Assembly (NCBI RefSeq): GCF_000154785.2
Contig: NC_015730.1
Coordinates: forward strand, 3,991,501-4,055,500
DNA length: 64,000 nt
Direction: 5' to 3'
Source: Roseobacter litoralis Och 149
GTDB taxonomy: Bacteria; Pseudomonadota; Alphaproteobacteria; Rhodobacterales; Rhodobacteraceae
Of this stretch, positions 9,461 to 18,760 are shown one piece after another (position 1 is the first letter of the stretch; every line of letters begins with the position of its first letter). The notes beneath the pieces are model-generated. The model ran no database searches. It saw nothing but the letters and a program-made list of their open reading frames with translations, and had not been told where the DNA came from. The translations under genes and the position numbers were made by a program.

Positions 9461-12400
9461 TTATTCCGCCGGGATCGCGCCTTCTTCCAATGCCAGAGGG
9501 GCAGGCAGATGGACCAGCATCTCCTTGGGGCAAATCTGCAGGAAATGCTGCTTTTCGATATCCCAATGTTGCAGGATATCGCCAACGCGGCGGCTGCCGG
9601 TTTCCGCCAGATGCATCTCAAGCAGCCCGCGCAACTCCGCAAGCCAATGACCTTCGGCCACCGGGCAGATCACGAGCGTTTCCATATTCATCAACGCCGG
9701 TGCCTTGCCGTCGGGGTCATACAAATACGCCATGCCCCCGGTCATCCCCGCACCAAAGTTCGCGCCGATGTCCCCAACGATCACGGCCACGCCGCCGGTC
9801 ATGTATTCGCAGCCGTTCGATCCGCAGCCCTCAATCACCACCTTGGCACCCGAATTGCGCACCGCAAACCGCTCGCCTGCGCGCCCGGCCGCAAACAGAT
9901 AGCCATCCGTCGCACCATAGAGCACGGTATTGCCGATGATCGTATTCTCCCCGGCCACAATCGGCGAGGCCATGGGCGGGCGCACAACAATCCGGCCACC
10001 GGACAGCCCCTTGCCCACATAGTCATTGGCATCCCCGGACACTTCCAGCTTCAGCCCCGGTGCCGCAAAAGCCCCGAGCGACTGGCCCGCCGACCCGCTC
10101 AGCTTGACCGTCAGGTGATCCGGCTGCAGGCTGTTGCGCATCCCGAATTTCTTGACGATGTGGCTTGAGGTGCGTGTGCCCACGGTGCGGTGCGTGTTCT
10201 GAATGGCATAGGACAGCTGCATCTTTTCGCCATCCTCCAGAAAACGCTGCGCATCGCGCACGATTTCGGCATCCAGCGTATCGGGCACCGCATTGCGCGC
10301 TCTGGCACGGTCATAGACGATATCCGCCGCCCCATCGACCGTGATCAACAGCGGGTTCAGATCCAGATCATCCAGATGCGCCGACCCCCGGCTGACCTGC
10401 GTCAGCAAATCCGCGCGCCCGATCACATCATCAAGGCTGCGCGCCCCGATCTGCGCCAGAATTTCACGCACTTCGCTTGCATAGAATGTGATGAGGTTCA
10501 CGACCTTATCCGCATTGCCGGTGAACTTGTCGCGCAGCGCTTCATCCTGCGTACAAACCCCGACGGGGCATGTGTTGGACTGGCACTGCCGCACCATGAT
10601 GCACCCCATCGCGATCAGGGCTGCGGTGCCGATGCCGTATTCCTCGGCCCCCAGCATAGCCGCCATCACGATATCGCGGCCTGTGCGCAAACCCCCATCG
10701 GTGCGCAGGGTCACACGCTCGCGCAGGTTGTTCATCGCCAGCACCTGATGCGCTTCGGTCAGACCCATTTCCCACGGCAGCCCTGCGTATTTGATCGAGG
10801 TCGCAGGCGAGGCACCCGTGCCCCCGTTGTGACCCGAAATCAGGATCACATCCGCCTTGGCCTTGGCCACACCAGCCGCAATCGTGCCAACCCCGGAGGA
10901 GGCAACGAGCTTCACCGTCACCTTGCAGCGCGGATTGATCTGCTTGAGGTCATAGATCAGCTGCGCCAAGTCCTCGATGGAATAGATGTCGTGGTGCGGC
11001 GGCGGCGAAATCAGCGTCACGCCCTTGGTCGAATGACGCAGCCGCGCAATCAGGTCCGTGACCTTCATCCCCGGCAATTGCCCGCCCTCGCCCGGCTTGG
11101 CCCCCTGCGCGACCTTGATCTCAAGCTCTTCGCATTGGTTGAGGTATTCCGCCGTCACGCCGAAACGCCCGGAGGCGACCTGCTTGATCTTGGCCGACGG
11201 GTTGTCGCCATTGGGTTCGGGGACGAAATGTGCCGGGTCTTCGCCGCCCTCACCACTGTCGGATTTCGCGCCGATCCGGTTCATCGCCACGTTCAGCGTT
11301 TTATGCGCCTCCGGGCTCAACGCGCCAAGGCTCATGCCCGGCGTCACGAAACGCTTGCGTATGGAAGTGATGCTTTCCACCTCTTCCAACGGGATCGGTT
11401 TGCCCAATGGCTTTACGTCAAGAAGGTCGCGCAAATGGATCGGCGGGTTGCTCTGCATCTTGGCCGAATACTGTTTCCACATCGCATAGGATGCGGTGTT
11501 GCACGCCGTCTGCATCATATGCATCGACGTCGCTTCCCAGGCGTGGGTCTCGCCGGACTGGCGTGCTTTGTAAAAGCCGCCGATGGGCAGGACGGACCCG
11601 ATGCCTGCCCATCCCTTGGCATGCACCTCTTCGACCTTGTGCTGGATGCCGTGAATGCCGATGCCGCTGATCCGGCTGGTCATGCCGGGGAAATATTCCG
11701 CACACATCGCGCGGCTCAGGCCCACCGCTTCAAAGTTCAGCCCCCCCCGATAGGAAGAAATCACAGAGATCCCCATCTTGGCCATGATCTTCAACAGACC
11801 CTGATCAATCGCATAGCGATAGCGCGCCACCGCCTCGGTCAGCGTGCCGTCAATCAACCCGCGCTCGATCCGGTCCGCGACCGTGTCCTCTGCCAGATAG
11901 GCGTTCACGATGGTCGCGCCCGCCCCGATCAGCACCGCAAAGTAATGCGGATCGATACATTCCGCCGAGCGCACATTCAGCGAACAGAACGTCCGCAGCC
12001 CCTGCCGCACCAGATGGCTGTGCACCGCCGAGGTCGCGAGGATCATCGGCATGCCGACCTTTGTGGCGTCACTCATGTGGTCGGTCAGCACGATATGCCC
12101 GGCCCCCGAACGCACCGCGTCTTCGGCCTCCGCCCGGATACGCTTCAGCCCTGCATCAAGGGTGCCGCGCCCCTCCTCGAAGGTGCAGTCAATCTCCACC
12201 AGCTCGGCGTTGAAATGGCTCACCAGCGTATCAAACTGCGCATTGCCCACGAACGGGCTGTCCAGCGTGATGATCTCCGTCTGGCTGCTGTCCTCATCCA
12301 GCACGTTCTTGAGGTTCCCGAACCGCGTCTTGAGGCTCATCACCCGGTATTCGCGCAAACTGTCAATCGGCGGGTTGGTGACCTGACTGAAATTCTGACG

Positions 12401-13990
12401 GAAAAAATGGCTCAGCGGGCGGTACTGTTTGGACAACACCGCCGAGGGCGTATCATCCCCCATTGACGCCAGTGTTTCCTTGGCATCCTCCACCATAGGT
12501 GCCAGAATTTGTTCAATTTCTTCAATGCTGTAGCCTGCCGCAACTTGCCGGCGGCGCAGTTCATTGCCCGCAAAGATGGTGGTTTCCGTCACGCCGGTCA
12601 GCGCCTCATCCAGATCCTTGATCTTGCCGACCCACTCGCCAAAGGGCTGGTTTGCCGCCAACTTGTCCTTGATCTCCGTGTCATGAAACAGCCGCCCCTC
12701 GCGCATGTCCACGGCCAGTATCTGACCCGGACCCAATGCGCCCTTTTCCACCACATTCGCCTCGTTCAGCGGCACCATGCCCGCCTCGGACCCAGCGATC
12801 AGCATGCCATCATTGGTCACCACATAGCGCATGGGCCGCAGCCCGTTGCGATCCAGCCCCGCACAGACCCAGCGCCCATCCGTCATGGCCAACGCCGCAG
12901 GCCCGTCCCACGGCTCCATCACCGAGTTGCAATAGGAATACATGTCGCGCCAGCTCTGCGGCAATTCCACCGCCTGCTTGGACCAGCTTTCCGGCACCAG
13001 CATGGTCTTGGCCATCGGCGCACTGCGCCCGGCGCGCACCAGCACCTCAAACACCGCATCAAGCGCCGCACTGTCGCTGGACCCCGCAGGCACAATCGGT
13101 TTGATGTCCTCTGCCATCTCCCCAAAGGTCGACGATGCCATGCGAATCTCATGGCTCTTCATCCAGTTCAGATTGCCCTTCAGCGTGTTGATCTCCCCGT
13201 TATGGGCCAGCATCCGGAACGGCTGCGCCAGCCACCACTGCGGGAAGGTGTTGGTCGAATACCGTTGGTGATAGATCGCGAATGCGCTCTCGAACCGCTC
13301 ATCCATCAGGTCGGGGTAAAACTCCGCCACCTGCTCGGCGAGCATCATCCCCTTGTAGATGATCGACCGGCAGGACATGGACGCAATATACAGCGTCGGC
13401 ACCTGTGCTGCCGCCGCCGCCTTTTCAATACGGCGGCGTATGACATAAAGCTCGCGCTCGAATGTCTCTTCGTCCACCCCTTTGATGTTGGAAATCAAAA
13501 TCTGCTCGATCTCGGGCCGCGTCGCATTCGCCTTTTCGCCCAGCACCGAGATATTGACCGGCACGTGACGCCAGCCATAGATGTAATACCCCATCCGCAA
13601 CACTTCGGTTTCCACGATGGTCCGGCAGGTTTCTTGTGCGGCGAAATCCGTGCGCGGCAGAAACACCTGCCCAACCGCCATCAGCAATTCCGTCTTGGGC
13701 TGGTGGCCCGTGCGGCGCACCTGATCATAGAAAAACGGCGCCGGGATCTGCACATGAATGCCCGCGCCATCGCCGGTCTTGCCATCCGCATCGACGGCCC
13801 CCCGGTGCCAGATCGCCTTGAGCGCCTTGATCCCGTTTTCAACGACCTCGCGGCTGGGTTTGCCATCCACGGAAACGACCAACCCGACCCCGCAGGACGA
13901 ATGCTCTTCCGCTTCGGAATACAGCCCGTTTTCCGCCATATAGGCGCGTTTTGCTTCTTCGCGGGCTACCCATGCGTCATCATAAGTCAT
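9461..13990 (-). CDS. gltB: Glutamate synthase (NADPH) large subunit
   Basis: The 1509-residue alpha subunit of GOGAT makes glutamate from glutamine and 2-oxoglutarate. The N-terminal class II amidotransferase domain starts at Cys33 in SSCGVGLVV after a short propeptide. The central and FMN-binding synthase domains follow (SGHNGGTGASPATSIKYAG, GLPWEMGLTEAHQVL). The 3Fe-4S motif C-x5-C-x4-C is in CIMVRQCQSNTCPVGVC. The C-terminal glycine-rich beta-helix (GGRIVVRPP, GANFGAGMTGGMAYLYD) is complete. The start overlaps the upstream GFA gene by ATGA; gltD lies two genes upstream on the same strand. Confidence 0.96.
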   Translation of the reverse strand: MTYDDAWVAREEAKRAYMAENGLYSEAEEHSSCGVGLVVSVDGKPSREVVENGIKALKAIWHRGAVDADGKTGDGAGIHVQIPAPFFYDQVRRTGHQPKTELLMAVGQVFLPRTDFAAQETCRTIVETEVLRMGYYIYGWRHVPVNISVLGEKANATRPEIEQILISNIKGVDEETFERELYVIRRRIEKAAAAAQVPTLYIASMSCRSIIYKGMMLAEQVAEFYPDLMDERFESAFAIYHQRYSTNTFPQWWLAQPFRMLAHNGEINTLKGNLNWMKSHEIRMASSTFGEMAEDIKPIVPAGSSDSAALDAVFEVLVRAGRSAPMAKTMLVPESWSKQAVELPQSWRDMYSYCNSVMEPWDGPAALAMTDGRWVCAGLDRNGLRPMRYVVTNDGMLIAGSEAGMVPLNEANVVEKGALGPGQILAVDMREGRLFHDTEIKDKLAANQPFGEWVGKIKDLDEALTGVTETTIFAGNELRRRQVAAGYSIEEIEQILAPMVEDAKETLASMGDDTPSAVLSKQYRPLSHFFRQNFSQVTNPPIDSLREYRVMSLKTRFGNLKNVLDEDSSQTEIITLDSPFVGNAQFDTLVSHFNAELVEIDCTFEEGRGTLDAGLKRIRAEAEDAVRSGAGHIVLTDHMSDATKVGMPMILATSAVHSHLVRQGLRTFCSLNVRSAECIDPHYFAVLIGAGATIVNAYLAEDTVADRIERGLIDGTLTEAVARYRYAIDQGLLKIMAKMGISVISSYRGGLNFEAVGLSRAMCAEYFPGMTSRISGIGIHGIQHKVEEVHAKGWAGIGSVLPIGGFYKARQSGETHAWEATSMHMMQTACNTASYAMWKQYSAKMQSNPPIHLRDLLDVKPLGKPIPLEEVESITSIRKRFVTPGMSLGALSPEAHKTLNVAMNRIGAKSDSGEGGEDPAHFVPEPNGDNPSAKIKQVASGRFGVTAEYLNQCEELEIKVAQGAKPGEGGQLPGMKVTDLIARLRHSTKGVTLISPPPHHDIYSIEDLAQLIYDLKQINPRCKVTVKLVASSGVGTIAAGVAKAKADVILISGHNGGTGASPATSIKYAGLPWEMGLTEAHQVLAMNNLRERVTLRTDGGLRTGRDIVMAAMLGAEEYGIGTAALIAMGCIMVRQCQSNTCPVGVCTQDEALRDKFTGNADKVVNLITFYASEVREILAQIGARSLDDVIGRADLLTQVSRGSAHLDDLDLNPLLITVDGAADIVYDRARARNAVPDTLDAEIVRDAQRFLEDGEKMQLSYAIQNTHRTVGTRTSSHIVKKFGMRNSLQPDHLTVKLSGSAGQSLGAFAAPGLKLEVSGDANDYVGKGLSGGRIVVRPPMASPIVAGENTIIGNTVLYGATDGYLFAAGRAGERFAVRNSGAKVVIEGCGSNGCEYMTGGVAVIVGDIGANFGAGMTGGMAYLYDPDGKAPALMNMETLVICPVAEGHWLAELRGLLEMHLAETGSRRVGDILQHWDIEKQHFLQICPKEMLVHLPAPLALEEGAIPAE

Positions 13991-14421
13991 TTTACGTCTC
14001 CCTCGACAAATCTGTTCTTTGCTTCGTATTCCGCGCCGGTTGCGCGCGGATGATCCCCGGTGAGCGTCGCAATCGCGCCGTCCACATAAATTTCTGACCG
14101 CATGGTCCAGTCGCGCGCCGCATCAAACAGGCCCGGCATCAACTCATAGGCGGTGCCCGGCGTATCCGTGTCGCGCATCCACAAATGCGACCCGCAGCGC
14201 GGACAAAATGCGCGCTCCGAAAAGTCGGACGAGGCATAGCGCGCCACATCCCCCGTGACCGTTACCGCCTCGGCCTGCGCCTCGAAACACATGAACACGC
14301 CGCCGTTCCAACGCTGGCACATGCGACAATGGCAGGCACCGGGGCGCGGATCATGCGCGCCCACGACGGTGATCTGCACCGCGCCGCACAGGCATTGCCC
14401 TGTCAGATGGTCTGTGCTCAT
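13987..14421 (-). CDS. GFA-family (glutathione-dependent formaldehyde-activating type) protein
   Basis: A 144-residue zinc protein of the GFA/CENP-V fold. The start MSTDHLTGQ at 14421 is chosen over an upstream in-frame codon because it forms an ATGA overlap with the preceding GFA gene and leaves the usual short N terminus. The Zn ligands are evident: GQCLCGAVQI, CHCRMCQRWNGG and FCPRCGSHLWM. Actual formaldehyde activation is not established for most members. It is sandwiched between its paralogue and gltB, overlapping both by four bases. Confidence 0.88.
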   Translation of the reverse strand: MSTDHLTGQCLCGAVQITVVGAHDPRPGACHCRMCQRWNGGVFMCFEAQAEAVTVTGDVARYASSDFSERAFCPRCGSHLWMRDTDTPGTAYELMPGLFDAARDWTMRSEIYVDGAIATLTGDHPRATGAEYEAKNRFVEGDVK

Positions 14422-14852
14422 GCGCCCGGCTCTCCGCCTTCGGTAAAGGCCGCAATCGTCTCGGCCTCCGTCATGCGCCGGTGATCGCCTGTGAATGCAT
14501 AACCTTGCGGGCAATTGTCCGAAAAATACTCAAGCGTCAGCGGGGCACCCGCCGCATCCGGGAACAACCCCGACGACAAATACCGCGCACCGTCATGCAC
14601 CGTGCCGTACCAGAGGGTCGAACCGCAGGTGCCGCAAAACGCCCGCTCCGCCCAGTCGGACGATTTGAAAACCTTGATCGGGCCGCTGGCCTCGGTCCCC
14701 GCCTGCTCCGTCATGATGGAGATATAGGGCCCAGCGTTCTGGCGCTGGCACATGCCGCAATGACAGGCCACCAACGTGGGTGCATCAACAACCGCCGCGA
14801 TCTTCACCGCGCCGCACAGGCATTGACCGTCAATCTTCTGTTTATCGCCCAT
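14418..14852 (-). CDS. GFA-family (glutathione-dependent formaldehyde-activating type) protein
   Basis: A second 144-residue GFA/CENP-V-fold protein, clearly paralogous to the next gene. Motifs are DGQCLCGAVKI, CHCGMCQRQNAGP and FCGTCGSTLWYG, giving the zinc-binding cysteines. The middle and the C terminus (NCPQGYAFTGDHRRMTEAE) differ from its neighbour, so the duplication is not recent. It begins 130 bases after gltD and overlaps the following GFA gene by ATGA. Position suggests cotranscription with gltD and gltB, but no functional link is known to me. Confidence 0.88.
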   Translation of the reverse strand: MGDKQKIDGQCLCGAVKIAAVVDAPTLVACHCGMCQRQNAGPYISIMTEQAGTEASGPIKVFKSSDWAERAFCGTCGSTLWYGTVHDGARYLSSGLFPDAAGAPLTLEYFSDNCPQGYAFTGDHRRMTEAETIAAFTEGGEPGA

Positions 14853-14926
14853 TTCTGGATATTCCCGTTACGTTTCCGTCAAAGGTCAGCCTTGCTGTCC
14901 TTGCCAAATCCTTACACCGCCAAGCG

Positions 14927-14965
14927 CACCGACGTGATACCGACGCAACACCGACATGATACCGA
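14927..14965. repeat. Short direct repeat in the gltD-gfa spacer
   Basis: Two 17-base copies, 14927-14943 and 14949-14965, read CACCGACRTGATACCGA and differ at one base, with a 22-base period. They lie in the 130-base gap just after the gltD stop. They could be a local duplication or paired protein-binding sites. No terminator is obvious in this gap. Confidence 0.5.
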
Positions 14966-14982
14966 TGGTGCATTTCGTCGCT

Positions 14983-16416
14983 TTACTCCGCTGCGATCTG
15001 CGCGCCTGCGTCCAGCTTTTGCAGGATCGCTTCGGCGCAATCGCGCCCGTCACGGATCGCCCAGACCACGAGGCTCGCGCCGCGCACGATGTCCCCAACC
15101 GCATAGACGCCGTCAAGATCGGTCTCACCCGTCGTAAAGGCCGCCTTGATCGTGCCCCAGCGCGTGACCGGCAATTCCGGCTGATCCCAAAGTGCCGGCA
15201 AATCCTCAGGCTCAAAGCCCAGCGCCATGATGACGATGTCGGCCTCCTCGACATAGTCGGCCCCCTCGATCACTTCCGGGGCCTGCCGTCCGGTGGCATC
15301 GGGCGCACCCAGACGCATCTTCTGCACCATCACACCCGTCACCGGGTCGCCGACAAACCCTTTCGGCGCGGAGAGCCATTCGAAAACAACGCCCTCTTCC
15401 TCGGCGTTCTGAACCTCGCGCTGGGATCCCGGCATATTCGCGCGGTCACGGCGATAAAGGCATTTGACCGACGTCGCCCCCTGACGCACAGACGTGCGCA
15501 CGCAGTCCATCGCCGTGTCGCCGCCCCCGATGACGACGACGCGCTTGCCCTCGGCATTCAGCGTGCCATCATCGAATTCCGGCACCGCATCGCCAAAGCT
15601 CTTGCGGTTGCTCGCCGTCAGGAAATCAATCGCGCGCACAAGGCCCTGCGCGCCCACGCCGGGGGCTTCGATCTCCCTTGTTTTATAGACGCCAGTGGCA
15701 ATGATGACCGCATCATGCTTGGTGCGGATATCTTCAAAAGAGACGTCTTCGCCCACCGTGCAATTCAGCTCAAAGGTGATCCCGCCAAGCTCCAGCTGCT
15801 TGTTGCGGCGCATCACCACGTCTTTCTCCAGCTTGAACCCCGGAATGCCATAGGTCAGCAAGCCGCCCGCCCGGTCGTACCGGTCATAAACCGTGACCTG
15901 CACCCCGGCCCGGCGCAGCACATCCGCTGCCGCCAGCCCGCCCGGACCCGCGCCGATGATGCCCACGGATTCGGTCCGCTCGCGCGGGGGCGAAATTGGC
16001 AGAACCCAACCTTCTTCCCACGCCGTATCGGTAATGTATTTTTCCACAGCCCCGATGGTCACGGTGCCATGGCCGGATTGCTCAATTACGCAATTGCCTT
16101 CACACAGGCGATCCTGTGGGCAAATGCGACCGCAAATCTCGGGGAATGTGTTGGTGGCCTGACTGACTTCATAGGCTTCCCGCAGGCGGCCTTCGGCGGT
16201 CAGGCGCAGCCAGTCGGGGATGTTGTTGTGCAGCGGGCAATGCGTCTGGCAATAGGGCACACCGCACTGGCTGCACCGGCTGGACTGCTCCTTGGCCTTG
16301 GCGTCAGCATATTCCGCATATATTTCCTTGAAGTCTTCACGCCGCGCGTCTGCTTCACGCTTTTCAGGCATGCCGCGCTCTACAGTGACAAACTTCAACA
16401 TCTGCTGACTGGCCAT
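14983..16416 (-). CDS. gltD: Glutamate synthase (NADPH) small subunit
   Basis: The beta subunit of GOGAT passes electrons from NADPH through FAD and 4Fe-4S clusters to GltB. I start at 16416 (MASQQMLKFVTVERGMPEKR), giving 477 residues, the usual size; a longer in-frame start only adds unrelated residues. The N-terminal cluster domain has CSQCGVPYCQTHCPLHNNI and ICPQDRLCEGNC. The FAD fold has GIIGAGPGGLAAADVLRRAG and the NAD fold VVVIGGGDTAMDCVRTSVRQ. The C-terminal GVYAVGDIVRGASLVVWAI closes the FAD site. It is the first gene of the gltD-gfa-gfa-gltB run. Confidence 0.95.
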   Translation of the reverse strand: MASQQMLKFVTVERGMPEKREADARREDFKEIYAEYADAKAKEQSSRCSQCGVPYCQTHCPLHNNIPDWLRLTAEGRLREAYEVSQATNTFPEICGRICPQDRLCEGNCVIEQSGHGTVTIGAVEKYITDTAWEEGWVLPISPPRERTESVGIIGAGPGGLAAADVLRRAGVQVTVYDRYDRAGGLLTYGIPGFKLEKDVVMRRNKQLELGGITFELNCTVGEDVSFEDIRTKHDAVIIATGVYKTREIEAPGVGAQGLVRAIDFLTASNRKSFGDAVPEFDDGTLNAEGKRVVVIGGGDTAMDCVRTSVRQGATSVKCLYRRDRANMPGSQREVQNAEEEGVVFEWLSAPKGFVGDPVTGVMVQKMRLGAPDATGRQAPEVIEGADYVEEADIVIMALGFEPEDLPALWDQPELPVTRWGTIKAAFTTGETDLDGVYAVGDIVRGASLVVWAIRDGRDCAEAILQKLDAGAQIAAE

Positions 16417-16640
16417 AAGGATGATGCTCCACAACGATTTCCGAAGTGCACCCATACGCCAACTCAAATCGGAAATAAAGTCAGTATTACTTACCTAGTT
16501 TTACAAAAAGCACCTGAAAAATGAAATCGAATCCAAATTATTTAGTTTTTTGTGTCCGTTTCGGACCTAAATTGAGACTTTTCATTTGATTCCCTGCCCT
16601 TATACCAGCCTTGCACGCACGCAGGCAGCGGATTACCCAT
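16417..16640. promoter_or_regulatory. Divergent intergenic region between gltD and uppP
   Basis: This 224-base AT-rich gap must hold the promoters of gltD (leftward) and uppP (rightward). It contains a small perfect inverted repeat, GTCCG at 16554-16558 and CGGAC at 16562-16566 with a 3-base loop, next to an A/T-rich tract. I could not fix -35/-10 boxes with confidence. Confidence 0.4.
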
Positions 16641-17444
16641 ATGACCCTTTTCCACCTTATTCTTGTCGCCGCGATTCAGGGTCTGACGGAGTTTTTGCCC
16701 GTCAGCTCTTCGGGCCATCTGGTACTGCTACCCGCCCTGACCGGACAGCCTGATCAGGGCCTGGCGATTGACGTGGCCGTCCATGTCGGATCCCTCTTGG
16801 CGGTCATCCTGTATTTCTGGAGCGATGTGCGTATAGCTGCCGCAGGCTCCCTCAGGCTCGCGCAGGGCAAGGTCGACACGCAAGGCGCATTCCTCGCGCT
16901 CTGCCTTATCATCGCGACCATCCCCGTCATGATCGCGGGCCTTATCATAAAGCTGACCGGCCTTGACGAAATGATGCGATCCGTGGCCGTGATCGGGTGG
17001 ACCATGCTTGGCTTTGGTCTTGTTCTCTATTGGGCGGACAGAACTGGTGCATCGACGCGCACCGCCAGCGGCTGGACGCTGAAGGATGCCTTTGCCATGG
17101 GCCTTGCACAGATCTTGTCCCTGATTCCCGGCACATCACGCTCGGGCATCACGATCACCGCAGCGCGGCGTTTGGGCTATGGACGCGAAGGGGCGGCAAA
17201 GCTGGCAATGCTGATGTCCATTCCCACGATAATCGCATCCGGCGCTCTGCTCGGCGCGGATGTCATTGGCGAGGCGGACTGGCAGATGGCAAAGGATGGC
17301 GCATTTGCAGCGGTGCTTGCTTTTGTGTCGGCGCTACTGGCGCTAGCCCTGATGATGCGTCTGCTAAAGAGCGTCAGCTTCACACCATACGTTGTTTACC
17401 GGGTGATCCTCGGCATCATCCTGCTGGTTTACGCCTACAGCTAA
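16641..17444 (+). CDS. uppP: Undecaprenyl-diphosphatase UppP (BacA)
   Basis: A 267-residue polytopic membrane enzyme that recycles undecaprenyl pyrophosphate to the monophosphate carrier for cell-wall synthesis. The start at 16641 (MTLFHLILVAAIQGLTEF) is preferred over an in-frame start ten codons upstream. The two family signatures are visible: QGLTEFLPVSSSGHLVL with catalytic Glu and Ser residues, and SLIPGTSRSGITI with the essential Arg. About eight hydrophobic segments fill the rest. It meets the NDUFA9-like gene tail to tail with a four-base overlap. Confidence 0.94.
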   Translation: MTLFHLILVAAIQGLTEFLPVSSSGHLVLLPALTGQPDQGLAIDVAVHVGSLLAVILYFWSDVRIAAAGSLRLAQGKVDTQGAFLALCLIIATIPVMIAGLIIKLTGLDEMMRSVAVIGWTMLGFGLVLYWADRTGASTRTASGWTLKDAFAMGLAQILSLIPGTSRSGITITAARRLGYGREGAAKLAMLMSIPTIIASGALLGADVIGEADWQMAKDGAFAAVLAFVSALLALALMMRLLKSVSFTPYVVYRVILGIILLVYAYS

Positions 17445-18424
17445 GACCGCAGGTTCTTGGCAGATTTCTTGATCGCGTCGTACTGTCCCGACGGGCGGAA
17501 CCGCCATAAATACTCTGGCAAAACAGACACCATCGTCGCAGGCTCAATGCCAAGCGCGTCGAACCCACGCTGACCCTCGCAAACGACGTTGTCACGGGCA
17601 AGGTTTTTCACTTGGTCCCGCGTGATCATTCCGTTCTTTATCAATCCGAGAGAAGCCGTTTGGATCATGTCAAATGTGAACCCCATAATCCGGGCCGCAA
17701 AAAACGGGATGTTCACGATCAACCGACGCCTGTGTATCGTCTCAAGCATAAGCTCCATCAACGCGCGGAAAGAGCAGACATCTGGCCCGCCCAACTCGTA
17801 CACGCCCGGCGCCACCGTTTCGGTCAAAGCCTTTTCAGCGGCCTGCGCCACATCATCGACATAAACCGGCTGAAACCGGGTATCCGCGCTGACAACTGGC
17901 AAAACAGGACCGAGCTTGGTCATATCAGCGAAACGGTTAAAGAACTGGTCTTCAGCGCCAAAAACGATGGAGGGACGCAGGATCACAGCGGCCGGAATAT
18001 GTTGCAAAACACCCGCTTCCCCCAACGCTTTCGTGCGGGCATAGTCGCTGTCTGAATGCGCGTCAGCTCCGATGGCTGAAATATGCACCATTTTCGCGAT
18101 ACCCTCTTCGGCGGCGATCCGCGCGATGCGTTCGGCGCCTTCGGCCTGAACCGTGTCAAAAGTATTCTTGCTGTCCTCCGCCAGTATTCCAACGCAGTTC
18201 ACAACAGCATCCGCCCCCATCATCACATCCCGCACCGACGCATCATCGCGGACGTTACACAGAACCGGCTCAACCTGACCAACGACACCATAAGGCTTCA
18301 CAAACATAGCTTCATTAGGCCGCCTTACGGCAACCCGGACCCGCCATCCCGCTTTGGCCATACGCCGAGTGATGTAGCGCCCTATGAACCCGGAACCGCC
18401 ATAGATCGTAACCAGCTTTGACAT
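17441..18424 (-). CDS. NDUFA9-like NAD(P)-binding Rossmann protein (complex I associated family)
   Basis: The 327-residue atypical short-chain dehydrogenase begins MSKLVTIYGGSGFIGRYITRR, a GxxGxxG nucleotide-binding motif at residues 9-15. MVHISAIGADAHSDSDYARTKALGE carries the Ser/Tyr/Lys-like region, followed by VILRPSIVFGAEDQFFNRFA and FQPVYVDDVAQAAEKAL. This matches proteins annotated as complex I NDUFA9 subunit family in Alphaproteobacteria; a role in complex I assembly or quinone handling is inferred from homology only. The C terminus (RPSGQYDAIKKSAKNLRS) is normal. Confidence 0.85.
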   Translation of the reverse strand: MSKLVTIYGGSGFIGRYITRRMAKAGWRVRVAVRRPNEAMFVKPYGVVGQVEPVLCNVRDDASVRDVMMGADAVVNCVGILAEDSKNTFDTVQAEGAERIARIAAEEGIAKMVHISAIGADAHSDSDYARTKALGEAGVLQHIPAAVILRPSIVFGAEDQFFNRFADMTKLGPVLPVVSADTRFQPVYVDDVAQAAEKALTETVAPGVYELGGPDVCSFRALMELMLETIHRRRLIVNIPFFAARIMGFTFDMIQTASLGLIKNGMITRDQVKNLARDNVVCEGQRGFDALGIEPATMVSVLPEYLWRFRPSGQYDAIKKSAKNLRS

Positions 18425-18589
18425 TGCGTGCCTCTTTGATCAGATTATTGGCTAGAACTACCCCTGCAGAGAGGGTGAGACAAGGCGCAAATAGGCGCAT
18501 CTCTGGCATATCCCGCGAACACGCCTGTGCCATCAGTTTTCGTTTGACACCTAAAGCCGATCAGATTAACAGCCGTCTCAACGACACCT

Positions 18590-18675
18590 GCCCAGGTGGC
18601 GGAATGGTAGACGCGCTAGCTTCAGGTGCTAGTACTCGCAAGGGTGTGGAGGTTCGAGTCCTCTCCTGGGCACCA
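18590..18675 (+). tRNA. tRNA-Leu (anticodon CAG)
   Basis: The acceptor arms GCCCAGG (18590-18596) and CCTGGGC (18665-18671) pair perfectly, followed by an encoded ACCA. The D region contains GGAATGGTAGAC. The anticodon stem TAGC/GCTA encloses the loop TTCAGGT, placing CAG at positions 34-36, so it reads CUG. A long variable arm marks it as class II. The T loop is TTCGAGT. A degraded integrase starts about 85 bases downstream, so the 3' end of this gene is a plausible former attachment site. Confidence 0.97.
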
Positions 18676-18760
18676 AAATCACTAGAAATCCCTCATATGT
18701 CAAACGCAACTTGGTCGATAACTGCATCCTAGGTTCCACATTCAGGTCCAAAATAAGGGC

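Noticed and set aside
10190..12466. A 758-codon open frame on the plus strand inside gltB
   Set aside because: It is antisense to a complete, motif-rich gltB, has a His/Arg/Gln-rich composition typical of reversed GC-rich genes, and resembles no protein.
12509..16524. Long plus-strand frames opposite gltB, the GFA genes and gltD
   Set aside because: They are shadows of GC-rich genes; composition is biased and no family signature is seen.
16554..16566. The GTCCG/CGGAC palindrome as a transcription terminator
   Set aside because: It sits in a divergent promoter gap with no transcript ending there and only a 5-base stem.
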